From: Tricholomella constricta
Taxonomy: Eukaryota; Basidiomycota; Agaricomycetes; Agaricales; Lyophyllaceae
Length of the DNA stretch: 64,000 bases
Reading direction: 5' to 3'
Assembly: GCA_013368375.1 (NCBI GenBank)
Contig: JAACJP010000011.1
Span: 310,001-374,000 of the forward strand
Part shown: piece by piece, positions 1-13,909 of the stretch
Layout of the letters: every line of letters begins with the position of its first letter
How positions within the stretch are numbered: the first letter of the stretch is position 1
The notes under the pieces: model-generated
What the model was told of the DNA's origin: nothing
Seen by the model: the letters and a program-made list of their open reading frames with translations, nothing else
Database searches by the model: none
Translations under genes and position numbers: made by a program

Positions 1-753
1 GGCCCTGTACGACGAAGTCACGAAACACTGGCCCGACATAAAGCTTCACCGCGACATTGGCTATGTCCAACACGCTGAAGCTATCAAGGTCGATGTCGAA
101 GGCGGCACACGTTATACGTCGGACTGGGGTGCGTTCGTGGTCGCTGAGGCGAAGGTCAAGGATCAGTTCGAAGGAAACGTCGTTGATCTCGGTGCGTTTC
201 GATCTTTCTCATATTTGCCTCGTCTAACGAAAAGAACCTCGTTTTAGGATCCAAATATCGTCTTCCAGATATTGTAGCGATGTTCTGTCCTCGGGGTGGT
301 GGTGCGAACGCGTTCCAGTTTCCTCTGCAGAGAAAGCTTAGGATTGTGGGTTGCGCTACGAAAGAGGACCTCACCAACCCCACAGAGTTCGATAGTGAAG
401 GCGAGCGCTGCTTTATCGTCGGTAAAGACGGCAATACCACTGACTTAACCGTTGGACGTTATGCCGGCCTGGTGTCCTTTACTCTCAATGATGTCGGTGT
501 TGTGTCTGTCGAGCTCGGTATCTACAACTCGGGCCTAGAGTATTCCGAAGTCTTCTCCGCTAAGGGAGACTCGGGCTCCCTTGTCTGGCATACGAAGGAC
601 AGCGAAGCTTACATCGTCGGCCAACTCCACTCTGGAGAAAACAAAGGCGGCTCGACCAGTAATTACATCTCATATTGCACTCCTGGCTGGTACCTCCTGG
701 CCCAGATCAAGAAGCAATACCCGCACGCCGATTTCTACCGCGACACCTGGTAA
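1..753 (+). CDS. trypsin-fold (PA-clan) peptidase-like protein, 3' part
   Basis: Only the C-terminal part is inside the window; the reading frame is open from base 2. Two exons join at a GTGCGT..TTTTAG intron (192-247), which restores one frame ending at the stop at 751-753. The late motif GDSGSLVW (around 565-590) matches the serine-nucleophile segment of the PA/trypsin clan, followed by VGQLHSG, as expected after the active serine. The His and Asp of the triad would lie upstream, outside the window or in the unrecognised first part, so activity cannot be judged. Genes of this type are common in agaricomycetes as uncharacterised proteins. I infer a peptidase fold; substrate and location are unknown. 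Confidence 0.7.
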
Positions 754-2366
754 ACTTAGAAGTCTATACATGTCTCTTTCTTCCGTCCCATCTTTTGTAC
801 TTGTAGCCGTCGATGTCGAAGCCTGTGTATTGGTGAGTGGTTCTATAGTGTCTGCTTCTGTGATGTTATATGCCTCCTACTTTATCCTTATGCAATTGTT
901 CTCTTGTTTATTAGACTCACCCCCCCTCCCTGACTGTGACATCTTTCCCTGCCCTGACTGTGTTTTCTTCTTCAATTTATTTTCACTGTTTGTTATCTGC
1001 TGTCTGGTGGTAGGTTTAAACATGTGTTGCTATCATAAATTTGCTGCTCATAATTTGTTGCTTTCTTCCGTCTCATCCCTTCATCCTGATGTTCTTTACT
1101 ATCAGTCGGTTTTTAGTGCTAGATGATGGATGCATTGACCGTTGCACAGGGCTTGTTTTGAGATCGTTCTCGTCAGAACCCGGGTGAATTGATGAACCCT
1201 TTCTAACTTTAACAAGGGAGCACGGCCGGCGAGGGGATCCTTCTTCTGGTAGATTGAGGTGAAGGGCCGGGCCATGAACAAAAGACCGACGCTAGATATA
1301 TCTTTGGGGTTGTTGGTCCACTCCCTCATGAGGCCTCGGAGTTGAGCTGCAGCAGAAGAACGATGGCAGGTGGAATAGCACAAGTGCATGTTAGCGGCCA
1401 GTAAATCGTGATTTTCGGGAGAAACCTATGTGCATTGGCTACCCATTCGTGGGTTCAGCCTTTAATTAGCTTCACAAACCGTGACTGTCCACGTATACGG
1501 TTTCGAGGCCTGGAGTCTTGAAGGAAACGCGTTAGATTTCGGTTCGACTGCACAAGAAATCACTATGGATCATCACAAGGATTTAGCAATTACTGTCGAC
1601 TCCATGCTGAACTGCCATTCTCGCCTCTCATCCAACATCAAAACTCCGTACAATGGGATAAGGAGATGATAACTAGGATATCCTTTGCGTACCATACAAG
1701 ATTCTGATCGCCGATTCACGATCGTAGAATTTTCTTTTCGAAATACATACTCGGAGTGATTGCCCAAAGTACTTGATGATCGGCGTGGTGGTGCGGGATG
1801 CAAATAGAGTCGGAGACGAGCTGAGGTCTTTTGCCTGTGCACATAATACGATTTCGTGACGAATTCGTAACAAATTGACGTCACTTGTGTAGTGGGTAGA
1901 AATACCTCGTGTATTACTAGAAGTAGACTGGTATAGGTCGTGGTGTTACAGGATATTATTATCAGACGCTAATGGGTGGATACGGGACTGCCAGGTAGTA
2001 AGTTATGACGGGGGTGGGATCAGACCCGGCTTGAGTTGTGGATGATCGGTGTGCGTCGGATGGTCAGATGCGGCGGCACGAGTGGTGCCGAGCGTTTTCT
2101 TTTTGAAATTGTACTAATACAATGACTCTCTGCGAAAGTCTATCCCACCTTCTGCACTTGTCCACGCCGAGTCAACACTGACTGACCTGCGCAACGACAC
2201 CGCCTCATTGGCATATTGTAATCTCAATCAATTCTCCGTTATTCGTTTCGGCCCACATAGCCCACGGCGCTTCGCTGTCGACTTCTGATTGATCTTGGCT
2301 CCAGCTTATACAGCGCAGTGTTTGAAAAGTTACAGCGAGCCCACTCTATCGCTATCCTCGGTCCTC
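754..2366. other. intergenic region
   Basis: This 1.6-kb stretch holds only short unrelated reading frames without splice continuity. It should contain the 3' UTR of the protease-like gene and the promoter of the PH-domain gene. I see no RNA gene or repeat in it. Confidence 0.6.
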
Positions 2367-5300
2367 ATGGACCAGCGTCCTCGTTCGCAGTCTGTTCTGC
2401 AGATCCGCCCTCCAGGCCTCCCCGTGAGTCAGACCTCTATTTCATCCAACACTAATTGACTGTCCATGTCTGCAGTCCCGCGCGAGCAGGATTCTGCAAA
2501 AGGTGACCAACTTCAAGGGCAGGATCCGCTTCCATACCCGCAGGCCCTCCAGGGATGACCGCGATGTCAACAACCCGTATCCCAGTCAGACGCGTGACGT
2601 GCGCATGAGCGGTGGAGCGAAACCGTACATGTCCCACCCCATGCTTGGCAACATGCACGTAGAGCCATTCAATCCCGCAGACGGCGACGACTCGTCGCCG
2701 TCTGGCTCGCCATCCGGCAGCGAGTTCAGGCGCCCGATTCAACTTGTCGATCCGCCAAAAACGACTCAGGCTCCGCATCCGCCGGGCAGGGCAACGGGAG
2801 TGGGTGTGGGAGGGCTGCCTACTACACAGATGGGCGAGGGTGCTACACCCAGCATCGACGGCCTTCCGGTCGGGTCAGACATGCGACATAGCAATCACGT
2901 CGATCCTTCTTCCCAGCTTGCTCAGCCCTTAAGCTCTTGCCTGCCCGAGACGCCCGAGTCTACGCCTTCGCGTCCGCCGAGCAGAGCTATACACCAGACG
3001 GTGGTTGGAGCGGTTATTGCATGTGGACTGCCTGCTACACGCATGGATGCGAGCACTGCTCCCCATAATGATGGTCAGGCAGATACGCAGTCTGCGACTT
3101 GGAGAACTAATAGCCTCAATGGTTATTCTTCTAAGCCTACTCCGCCATTACCCTCACTCGTGCCTGAAACGCTCATATCTACCCAAACGCGTCCCCCGAG
3201 TAGAACTGCACAGCTGATGGTGAATAGGGCGGGGGATGCCGGAGGGATCTCTATTGCAGACGCTACTCGCATCGACGGACTTCCGATCGAGGCGGACACA
3301 CAGGCTGCCGTATGGAGTGGAAATAACCTCGATGCCTACGCTTCCCAGTCTGCGCAGGTCCTACCTTCAGTCGTGCTTGACATGAAGACGGCCACACCTG
3401 CACCTATGCAACACACATCCACGCCCTCTATCGTCATATCCGACCCGCCGGAACCTTTGTCAACGACATCACCGGGAATTCTATCAAATAATCGTGACAG
3501 GCCACGTTCCTCCTCCGGAGCGAACAAGCCTATGAAACTCAAAATTGACACAGGCGCGAGCAGCTCAGCTGCGCGCTTTATCACACGCACGGCATCCCGC
3601 TCGCGCCTCAAGGAACGCGCCGACGACCCACCGACGCCGCACCCTTACGCGGTCCACGGACCCGCCTCTGCGCCCTCTCCCACCCCGCCCCTTCCTCCAA
3701 TACAGTCACCTCAACCAGCTCGCCACCACGCCATCATACATCAAAAGTCCACCTCTGCTTTGAACTCCACTTCCACTCCAATCCCGCGGTCACCTACCCT
3801 GGTACGCCGCGACACAGCCCCGCACCTCACGCATCCGCGTTTCAGCCTCACCCTCCAGAATGGCGCTGCTGCAGCCGCGCGCCTCTCGCCGAGCATCATC
3901 CTCCGCCCGCCGCCCCTCCCACTCAACCTCCCCTCGCTCCCGCCGATTTCATCTCTCTCGCCTGCAACGTCCTCGTTCGGCTCGGGGGCAAGGTCAGCGT
4001 TAGGCTCAAGCCGGCTCAGAGGGATGCCGGAGCTGCCGCACAACGGACGGCACGAGCACAATCATGATCATGGTCATGACCATGACCATGACCATGACGA
4101 CGACGAGGACCTCGAGGATCTGGAGGAGAGCCACCACGACTTTGACGAGGCGCACCCGCGCCCGAGCAGCAGCAGCAGTCTCACCATGGACAGCGCGAGC
4201 ACCAGCCTCGAGGCGCATTCCGCAAAAAGGGAAGGCAAAACCCACTCGCGCTCGTCGTCGTACGCACGCTCCCACTACGCGCTCCCGGGACCGGATACCT
4301 CGCGTATCGACCTCTCGTTTCTCGACCGGCCGCCGTCTCCGCCCGGGCGCGATAGGAAGGGCAAGGGCAAGGCACGCCAGAGTGCAGTGGCAGCAGAGGA
4401 AGAGGAAGAGGCGGAGGAGGAAGGAGAGGACAGGGACGCGGCGCGCATGCGCACACCGACGAGCAGGGCGCCGTATGCGGACTACTTCTCTGCGAGGGTT
4501 GCACCGCCTCGGACGGACAGTTTGTACCTGGCGGGGCAGCGTACACCGAGGCCGGAGGATGTATCGCGCAGCCGGGCTACGCCGTTGCAGTCGTCTGTGT
4601 CGGTGCGCATGCCTGCGCAATCGTGCAAGAGGCCCGGGATGTACAAGCATGCGTCGAGGAGCATGATTGATATTCGGAGCGCGGAAACGAAGGAACGAGC
4701 GGAGATGGTGAGGCGGGATATGGACGTAGAGGAGGAGAGGAAGAGGAGAAGGGGGAGTCGGCTTGTGCAGCAGGAAGACGGGGATCACGGCAAGGAAGTG
4801 GATTTGGATATGGACAAGGAGAACCAGGAGGGCGTAGCTGCATCCGAGCTAGACGCCACATCACAGAAGCGCATCAGTAAAGCCCCGCCGTACGAAACGA
4901 TCACGTCCTCGGCGTTGCGCCGCCGGCGTTCCATGCCAACTTTTACTGAATCCTCCGATCCGCCGCCCTACCCCTCCTTCCACCCGCACCGAGCGCAGAT
5001 GACGATCCAGCCGCGCGACGACGAGGGCCACGAGCGCCTCCCGCCGTATACCAACGGCATCTACATGCGGGGGATCATCCCGCGCAAAATGGAGTTCGTA
5101 GCAGCGGGCGTGCAGGCGAAGGACCGCAAGTGGCGCCGCGTGCTGTGTGTTGTGGAGGGCACGGCGTTGAAAATATATCAGTGTCCCGCAGGCGCGACGG
5201 GCGTATCGGCGCTGGGGGAGTGGTGGGAGAAGAAGGTGGGGGTCGGGGATGTGAGCGTGGGCACATCGGGGTATAATGGAGGGGTAGCGCAGGGGAGGGC

Positions 5301-6236
5301 TGTGGCCACGGTGGCGGCGGTGGAGAGGGTGCCGAAGTTGGCGGAGGACGGGGATGGGGCGGCACAGATGGACATCGTCATGAGACGCTCTGCGACACCG
5401 ACTACGCCGATCACGCCTGCCAGGACGCAGCCTCAACTGAGTGGCGAGCATCCGTATGTCCCGGGGCAGCCGCCGCCGCTGCGGACACCTCATTCTCAGC
5501 CTCAGCCGCCTGCGACGCGTTCGCGGTTGAATTTGGCGGTGAATTTGCTCCGCCCATCTAAGGCACACGGCCGTTCCAACAGTGATACGGCGAACGCCCC
5601 GCCAAAACCGCGCTCGCCCAGGCCGTCGCTCAACATACCGACGTCGGGCTCCAGCAGCATGGGGCATGGCAGTTCGTCTTTGTCCGGGCGCCCGGGCACG
5701 CCTTCCATGACGGCGTCGGATTCGCATAGCCCTCTGTCGGTTCCTTCGCCATCGCCGTCGTCCTCGCGTCCCGGCACTTCGTTATCGCATCATCAACAGC
5801 CCCATGCGTCGGACGAAGTGGACTCCGCGGACCTAATACGCGCGTACACGATGCAAAATGCGGAGAGCGGGCTCGGAAACGATTATATCAAGCGCAAGAA
5901 CGTGATCCGGGTGCGCGTGGAGGGGGAGCAGTTTTTATTGCAGGCGCGGGATGTGGCGGACGTCGTTGCGTGGATCGAGGTGGGCTCTCTCTTCTTATCT
6001 GTTTTCAGTACTTTTTGACTCATTAGTTCGTGGTACCTGGGGTGTAGGCTCTACAGGCTTCAGCTAATGTTGCGCTGGACCTGGATGAGCGGCTGATGCC
6101 CAAGGGCCCGTTGTTCCCCAGGCGTAGGCGACGTCGTGGGGTGCGACGGCTACCAACGGATACTATCACACAACCGCCGGCTGAGGGCTTCGGGGCGGGT
6201 GAGGCGGCCAACATGCAGCCCAACACTGGAAGCTGA
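2367..6236 (+). CDS. large PH-domain protein with low-complexity regions
   Basis: Exons 2367-2423, 2476-5979 and 6048-6236 give 1249 residues; both introns are phase 0. The N-terminal two thirds is Pro/Ser/Thr-rich and disordered, with three diverged ~70-residue repeats (about 2770-3390) and a His/Asp tract (about 4045-4135). A pleckstrin-homology fold begins near 5060 ([12 protein letters not shown], then [18 protein letters not shown]). It is interrupted by about 230 Ser/Pro-rich residues and resumes near 5880 ([20 protein letters not shown], then [20 protein letters not shown]). The C-terminal strand and helix, including the conserved Trp, are completed only after the last intron, which supports that splice. 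The basic end FPRRRRRR follows. PH domains bind phosphoinositides or proteins at membranes; the role here is unknown. Long antisense frames reflect high GC only. Confidence 0.85.
4062..4110 (+). repeat. CATGAC hexamer microsatellite inside the PH-domain gene
   Basis: Repeated catgac/catgat units encode alternating His-Asp and run into GAC/GAG repeats encoding acidic residues. The tract remains in frame. Confidence 0.8.
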
Positions 6237-6792
6237 GCCTGCGTGCTAAAACGAACTATCTGGCATGCACAACACTTTGACCACATCTATCATCGCTCCA
6301 TGACAACGCCTACTATTATTTAAGGATGATCTGACATGCTGCTTGTTACTTACACTCTTATTGATACTGTACTCAGCTATGTGTAAAACAATGCTGTTCA
6401 TTGCGATAATATTAAAAACATACGTACACGTCTAGAGTCTGGACTCGCAGAAAGAGCCCGAAATTTTACAAGAGTGGCGCGAAAAAGAAGTTCCCACGCT
6501 CCGATGTTTGCCGGTTTTGGACTTGGGAAGGATCAACAAGACGTTATCTACACCGCCCACCACCATCGATATTGTTCAAGTCCTGCTCACCGCCCCACCT
6601 TTCCTCTTCATCCCCTGACTCTGCCCACGCAGGTCCTTTCCTTCATCCCCGCCACTTATCCTATTCTCCTGCGCCCCGCCCACGCCTGCTCTCTGTCTTT
6701 TTTCTCGCCTCATTGCGGTGACAACGACCATCCAAGCACCCGACCAGCCCACACTTACACCCAGCAACAGACGAACTTCTGACGGAGACGGA
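6237..6792. other. intergenic region and PP1 leader
   Basis: This 556-bp spacer contains the 3' end of the PH gene and a C/T-rich stretch (about 6560-6715) just before the PP1 start, as is common in fungal promoters. I see no separate gene. Confidence 0.55.
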
Positions 6793-8485
<1,693 letters not shown>

Positions 8486-10648
8486 CTGAACAATGGACTA
8501 CGTACGCTCTTCGTACTGCGCGCCCGTTGTTGTCTCTCCATCACCCATCTAGCTCCGTCTCGTTCCTCTTGCTCGTGCTCCTTATCTCGCCCCCCCCTCC
8601 ATCCCTCCTCCTCACCCCGTTTCTCTGTTGGTTTTATATTTCTCTCTTATTTGTTGATGCGGCTTGTTTCGCTAGTACAGTATGGTATTTGGCATTTGCA
8701 AGGTATGGCGTTGCGTTGCCGTTGCACTGCGTTGGTTGGTTTCGCGTGATTCGGGCCCGGGGTGCGGGGTGATGTCAAGTGTAGGACAGCAGTTTCCGTG
8801 ATGCAGATATCGCACGAGATCAGGTGGTCGGTGGAGGTTGAGCATGGATATGGATGGCGTGGTGTGGTGTGGAATGGGGGAGGCAAGGATGGGATCATTT
8901 GGAGGCGGACTTTTGGGACTTTGCTTTCTTTCACCTTGAGCCAGTGCACTGGCTCAGCGATAAGCATGGATCGATTTACGACCCTTCATCACCGCCTTAC
9001 GACCTGACCTGGTCACAATGGCCTGTGCCAGCGGTCGACTCGTCGTTGTATCCGCACCACTCCCATCGGTACATAACGCTCGATTCCCGCGCGTTGGAGA
9101 TTGCACCGGCTACAGTCCCACACGTCCTCGATCTAAATTGCACCCGTGACCGGTCGCCCCTTGTGTCCCCTGCTCGCCCTCTATCCACTCGTCACCGTTC
9201 CCCACACCACATGACCTCGGCCCACCACGACATCGACGCTTGATTTTGCGCGTCTTCCCCCTACCTATCACCTGTCTACCCCCGTATAATTTCCCACTGC
9301 GCCCCTATGATACTTCTCTCGGTGGAAGTATGCCTTTGTACCCTACGACAGATGTGCCTCTCCAATACCAACGACCATTGCCGACGCCGATGTATGAAAT
9401 AACACCTTTACACGTACTTTGCTAGAACGCTCAACCGATAGACTTGGTCTCTTTTCTCTTCTCTCTCTCACCACTTAGACTCCTACCCTGTCCAAATCCA
9501 AAATATGTTTCTTCATTTTCATTCAAACTACATATGAGCCCACTCCCATAATTCCTAGGAGAACCGTGATGATTTGAGTTCAGAAGACCGTGGTTTGAGA
9601 TGAGAAGAGAAGAGAAGAGAAGAGAAGAGAAGAGAAGAGAAGAAAGAGATGGCTATATTTATGACCATTTGAGTGATTGGTTTTACTTTGCGTTATTTCC
9701 AGGCTTTATCATAGGAGAGGGTCATGATCACAAGGCACACACGCTTAGAGTGCTCACTACTGACACCCCGTGATACTTTACTTGGCCTCGCCTGTCCCAC
9801 CGCGGCCGGCGGTGGCGATTGCAGAGCCTATGTACGTTTATTATATTAGATATCCAGGGCTGCTGATCATCCATCCTTAGCCTCCGCGCATCCGCATCCA
9901 GGGCTCAGCGAGGGTCGAAGGTCGCCCAGCGCACGGTGGTACTTGCAAGTTGGCTGCAAAAACGCAAAGCATGCCAACCCCAAAAACTATCGGCGGCTTG
10001 GTATTGAACAGGAGCACATGGCGGTGTCTACGGTCGGTGGCACTATAAAGTAAATATATATCCTCACACGGCGGTACACACGTACGCACGTACTTCTGCG
10101 TGACAAGAGAATAAAATACATAGTGATGGACATTATGCTGAATGTGATTCTGAATTTGAATTGTATTGCTATTTGGTTCCGGCATGCCCAACCCGCGACT
10201 GAAACGTGGTTATACCGTACACGCGAAAGGCTCCGTTCTCCGTTGGACGCGGCAGCGGCTTGGGCGGCCCGGTCTTTGATTGGTGGCTTGGATGAACATT
10301 TGATGCCGAGCTTGACTACGGGCAGCATTTCTAAGGCCGGGATGCAAATGACTCTCAAGGCTTTCCGAGGATGGAGAATGTAATCGATTTTTTTTACAAA
10401 TACAGGCGGCGAATACGAGTCGTGGTGGTGGTGCATGATAGATGTAGCGTATCCTGGAAACCCTCTCCCTCCCCCTCCCAGGGACGTAAACGTTACGCAA
10501 AACAAGGACTTTAAGGTAAGTAAAATGCTCCCATGAAACAGCAGTGGTATGTATGTATGATGCTTGTATAAAAACCCGGCAAAGAAATAGAAGGAAGGAA
10601 GATGGCAGAGGAGATAGCCAGTTAATGCTGTGCTACCTGCGGCGGCCC
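8486..10648. other. convergent intergenic region
   Basis: PP1 and the transporter point towards each other across 2.2 kb. The stretch holds 3' UTR sequence, C/T-rich tracts near 8530-8640 and a GAAGA microsatellite at 9603-9644. The reading frames in it are short and show no family signature. Confidence 0.55.
9603..9644. repeat. pentanucleotide microsatellite (AGAAG)n
   Basis: About eight near-perfect copies of a purine-only 5-bp unit lie in the spacer between PP1 and the sugar transporter. Confidence 0.9.
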
Positions 10649-12732
10649 TTACTTCTTCAGCTCGGGTTGCTCCTGGAAAGAGCCAGAGGTTTTCTCGTCC
10701 TTGACGTCGTGAGCGACATCGGCCTGCTCGGCAGCGGTGGCGGCGATCTGCTCGGTAGCGCTATCGCCGTCGAAGAGAGCAGCAGTTTCCTCGAGAGTAC
10801 GATTCTTGGTCTCAATGACGACTATGGGACAAGTTGTGAGTTCACAAAAATCCTCGGAGGCAGTAAGAAGAGTCGAAGGCTTACAGAAGTACAGGAACAC
10901 GGTCTCGACGCAGAGCCAGCAACAGTACACGACGTAGTACTTCCAGTGGATTTTGTCTGATATGCCTGTAAGAAAAGGGGGTGGCGCAGGAACAATATGG
11001 TGCACGTACCGAGAGCAACGGGGTTGACATATTGGTTGAAGATCAGGGATAGAGAGATGGAAAAGTTGAAGAGATTGAAACCCTTCGCACGGAGCTGGTA
11101 AGGCAGAATTTCCAGGGTGTACGAGACGATGAGGGGCGTGAACGCGAGGCTACGAGGACAAGGTTAGCACTATTGTCCCAAGGGCGTGAAAGCAATAGAT
11201 CGTACTCGTAAGAAGCGTAAAAGAGGAAGATGAAAGCAATGACAGCGTGGGCAGCCGCACCAGAACCGTTGTTCGCAAATACGGCAGAACAGGCGGTTTG
11301 CAGGGTGAAGAAGACGAGCATGCCGATGGCGGAGCTCAGGAACAGGATGCGACGACCAATCCTATCGACCATCGACGAAGCGAGAAGAGCCCAGCCCAAG
11401 TTCCAGATTTGCAGGAGACCGTTGATGAGGAGCTGGGTGGTCGGGTTGGTGATACCAATGCCGTTGAAAACCTTGTTAAGGTAGTACGAAACCAGACCGT
11501 TACCGGACCACTGCGAGAAGAATGCAAGAGCGATGATGATCCTCATGCGTTTCCTGTTGCCGGCGGTTCTGACAAAGGACATCCAACCAACGTTGGCAGC
11601 AACGGTACGGTCAAATTCGATAGCGGCTTTGATTTCCTCGAATTCGTATCGGACAAGTGGGTCCTCCCTAGCACCATGTCATTAGAATGCGTTACGATTG
11701 ACGGAACGGGGAGGCTTACTCGTTGCCATCGGCGTGATAATAAGCGAGAGTCTTCAATGCTTGCGCTTCCTTGCCCTTGCTCATGAGCCAACGAGGTGAC
11801 TCGGGGCAGAACCAAATCAAGGCGACTTGAATGATAGAAGGAAGGCCCTGGAGGACGGAGGGTACACGCCATGCCCAGGTGCTCTGAATTTGGAAAGTTC
11901 CGTAAGTAGTCCAAGCGGCACTGTAATTTGATAGTGAGAAATTCGGGCTTTTAAGGTCACCAGTGCGGGGACTTACACGATAGCTCCAGAATACCAGAGA
12001 GAGTTGTAGGTAGAGGTCAGGGGAGCACGGTGGGTGGGATAGGCAATTTCGGTTACCAACATCGGGGCGGCGTTGGCTATCAATAGCAAGTTAGCGATCT
12101 ATAAATAAGATAGACGAGACGGGGATGCCAACCAGCGAAAGTCAGACCGAAACCGATCAGGAAGCGAGCACCGATGAACATGCCGACGGACTGAGAGGCA
12201 GTTTGAATAGCCGTGGCGATACACATAATAGTAGCACCAATGAAGATGGCGGGGCGGCGACCAAGACCATCTGAGATGTAAGGCGCGAACGGGTAGGCTG
12301 CGAGAGATCCAATATTCTAAAGCGCTACGTCAGGCTTGATCGACGCGTGAATAGCAGAGATGACGCGTACTTGGATGGCATTCAGCAAACCGAGCTTGCC
12401 CCCAGTGGGCTTGTCGAAATATTCATTCCATTGGTCCAAACTCTGCAGACCGTTCATCATACTTCCGTCATAACCGTTGGTCGACGAAGTAATGAGGCTG
12501 GGGAGTGAAGTAGTGTCAGGATAAGAAAGAAGGGACAGTAATAGGGTGCTTACCACAAAACAATCCATGCGTTGAGAGCGATGAGTCTGATGACAGTCAA
12601 TGATGTTAAAATATTGCCAAAAATCGATAGTCAAGTCACATACCGTCTGTTGTTGTACCATTTCCTTTTGGGATCGAGAAGGTTCCCGTAGGCCGCTTGA
12701 GTGCCAGTGCTTACTGCAGCGCCTCCACCCAT
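10649..12732 (-). CDS. MFS sugar transporter (hexose/lactose-permease type)
   Basis: Ten exons on the minus strand (12732-12644, 12586-12554, 12497-12371, 12316-12133, 12076-11977, 11920-11720, 11667-11206, 11149-11010, 10965-10885, 10821-10649) give 529 residues, the usual size for the sugar-porter branch of the major facilitator superfamily. Recognisable motifs are ITSSTNGYDGSMMNG in the first membrane helix, DGLGRRPAIF between helices 2 and 3, CPESPRWLMSKGK after helix 6, DRIGRRILFL between helices 8 and 9, and the ending YFFVIETKNRTLEE. It should import a mono- or disaccharide by proton symport at the plasma membrane; the residues do not settle the substrate. Every intron falls on a clear GT..AG pair. 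Confidence 0.93.
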
Positions 12733-13909
12733 GGTAAATCTTGAGTACTAGAGGAGTGGGAGGAAATGGATAAGAAGCCAGGTCGAAACGTGTGGGGTTT
12801 TATATCACAACTGGGGTTACAATGGGGACTACATGGAGTCTGTTCAGATGACCGGGGTTCGTCAGTTTCTCCAGAGGTACACCGCCTGGCACAATTTCGC
12901 GTGCGCGAGGCGTGACGCGTGTGACCGCCGGGGGATTGCCTTTTGCGGTTATTTGATGTCACTTTTTCTAACTTTCCTGGAAATCGGACCGCTTGATGGA
13001 CTGTGATACACGCAGGTTCGATAGATCTTCTTCTCCACAGAAGAGGTCAGGTTACTCACAAGGTCAAGCTTTGCATTCTACCCAGCTCAGCCGCCTGCTT
13101 CGCTTTCTCCTCACTGTCAAGGCCCTCAGACTCCTCCCTTGTCATCCAGCGCCACTGACCGTTCATAGATATTTTCCCGTTGCCCGCCCCTGAAATGCAA
13201 CGATACTTGATGTTAATTTCGACGAGGTTTCTCCACTCTCGATTTCGGGGTAAGTTTTCCAACGTCGGGCTCTGCCCGATCTAAAATCTTACGAGACAGG
13301 CATCAGGAGTCGTCACTCCTCCGAAAATGCACCATGCACCTCCGATATTCCTCCGCCACAGTTGAAAATACCATGAATCTAAGACCATTTACGATCAGTT
13401 TCTGCGTTCTCGGCGCCATCAGTGATGGGCCACCATTACGAAAGCGGTTTTTTTTGACAGCTTTTCATACAGCGCCTGGTCAATTGGGCAGTTCAAGGTT
13501 CCAGTTAGCGAGAAGCGATCCAGTCGGCGAGATGCGAGAGGCGAGAAGTTCGAGTCTATCACGACGACAGAAAGGTTCCGCAAGGGTTGTCGGCCTGCCC
13601 CGAAAGCCATGCTCTTGGCCAAGTCTTGGAATATCACCGGTGTCGCCAGGCATACGTGCTCAGGCGAAAATGTCCCTGCGAACGCATGTGTTTCATATCG
13701 AAAACCGCGAGGTCGTGTAGGTGTGGAACGTGGACAGATATTCACGCACCCATCTACTGTTTCCAGACGCAATTGAGGCGGGACTGGAGAGGACGGGCAC
13801 TTTCATCTATTATAAGATATTTAGAATATCGATATATTGTTGGAAGCCAAAAACAAATAGAACACAATGTCAAGTGTCAGTCACCGCTTGACATGCCCCG
13901 CACCAGGAT
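12733..13909. other. intergenic region upstream of the sugar transporter
   Basis: About 1.2 kb contains the transporter promoter and the ATG11 3' end. It has only short overlapping frames on both strands, none with a recognisable domain. No RNA gene was seen. Confidence 0.5.

Noticed and set aside
581..1126. 181-codon plus-strand frame overlapping the protease-like gene end
   Set aside because: It overlaps the well-supported GDSGS frame and continues into 3' flank. The hydrophobic stretch is T-rich noncoding sequence.
4006..4788. Long minus-strand frame (260 codons) opposite the PH-domain gene; similar 288-codon frame at 4861-5727
   Set aside because: Very Arg/His/Pro-rich translations in GC-rich sequence with no domain; they are shadows of the coding strand.
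13000..13030. GGTTCGAT motif resembling a tRNA T-loop
   Set aside because: No matching stems or A box upstream, so it is not a tRNA.
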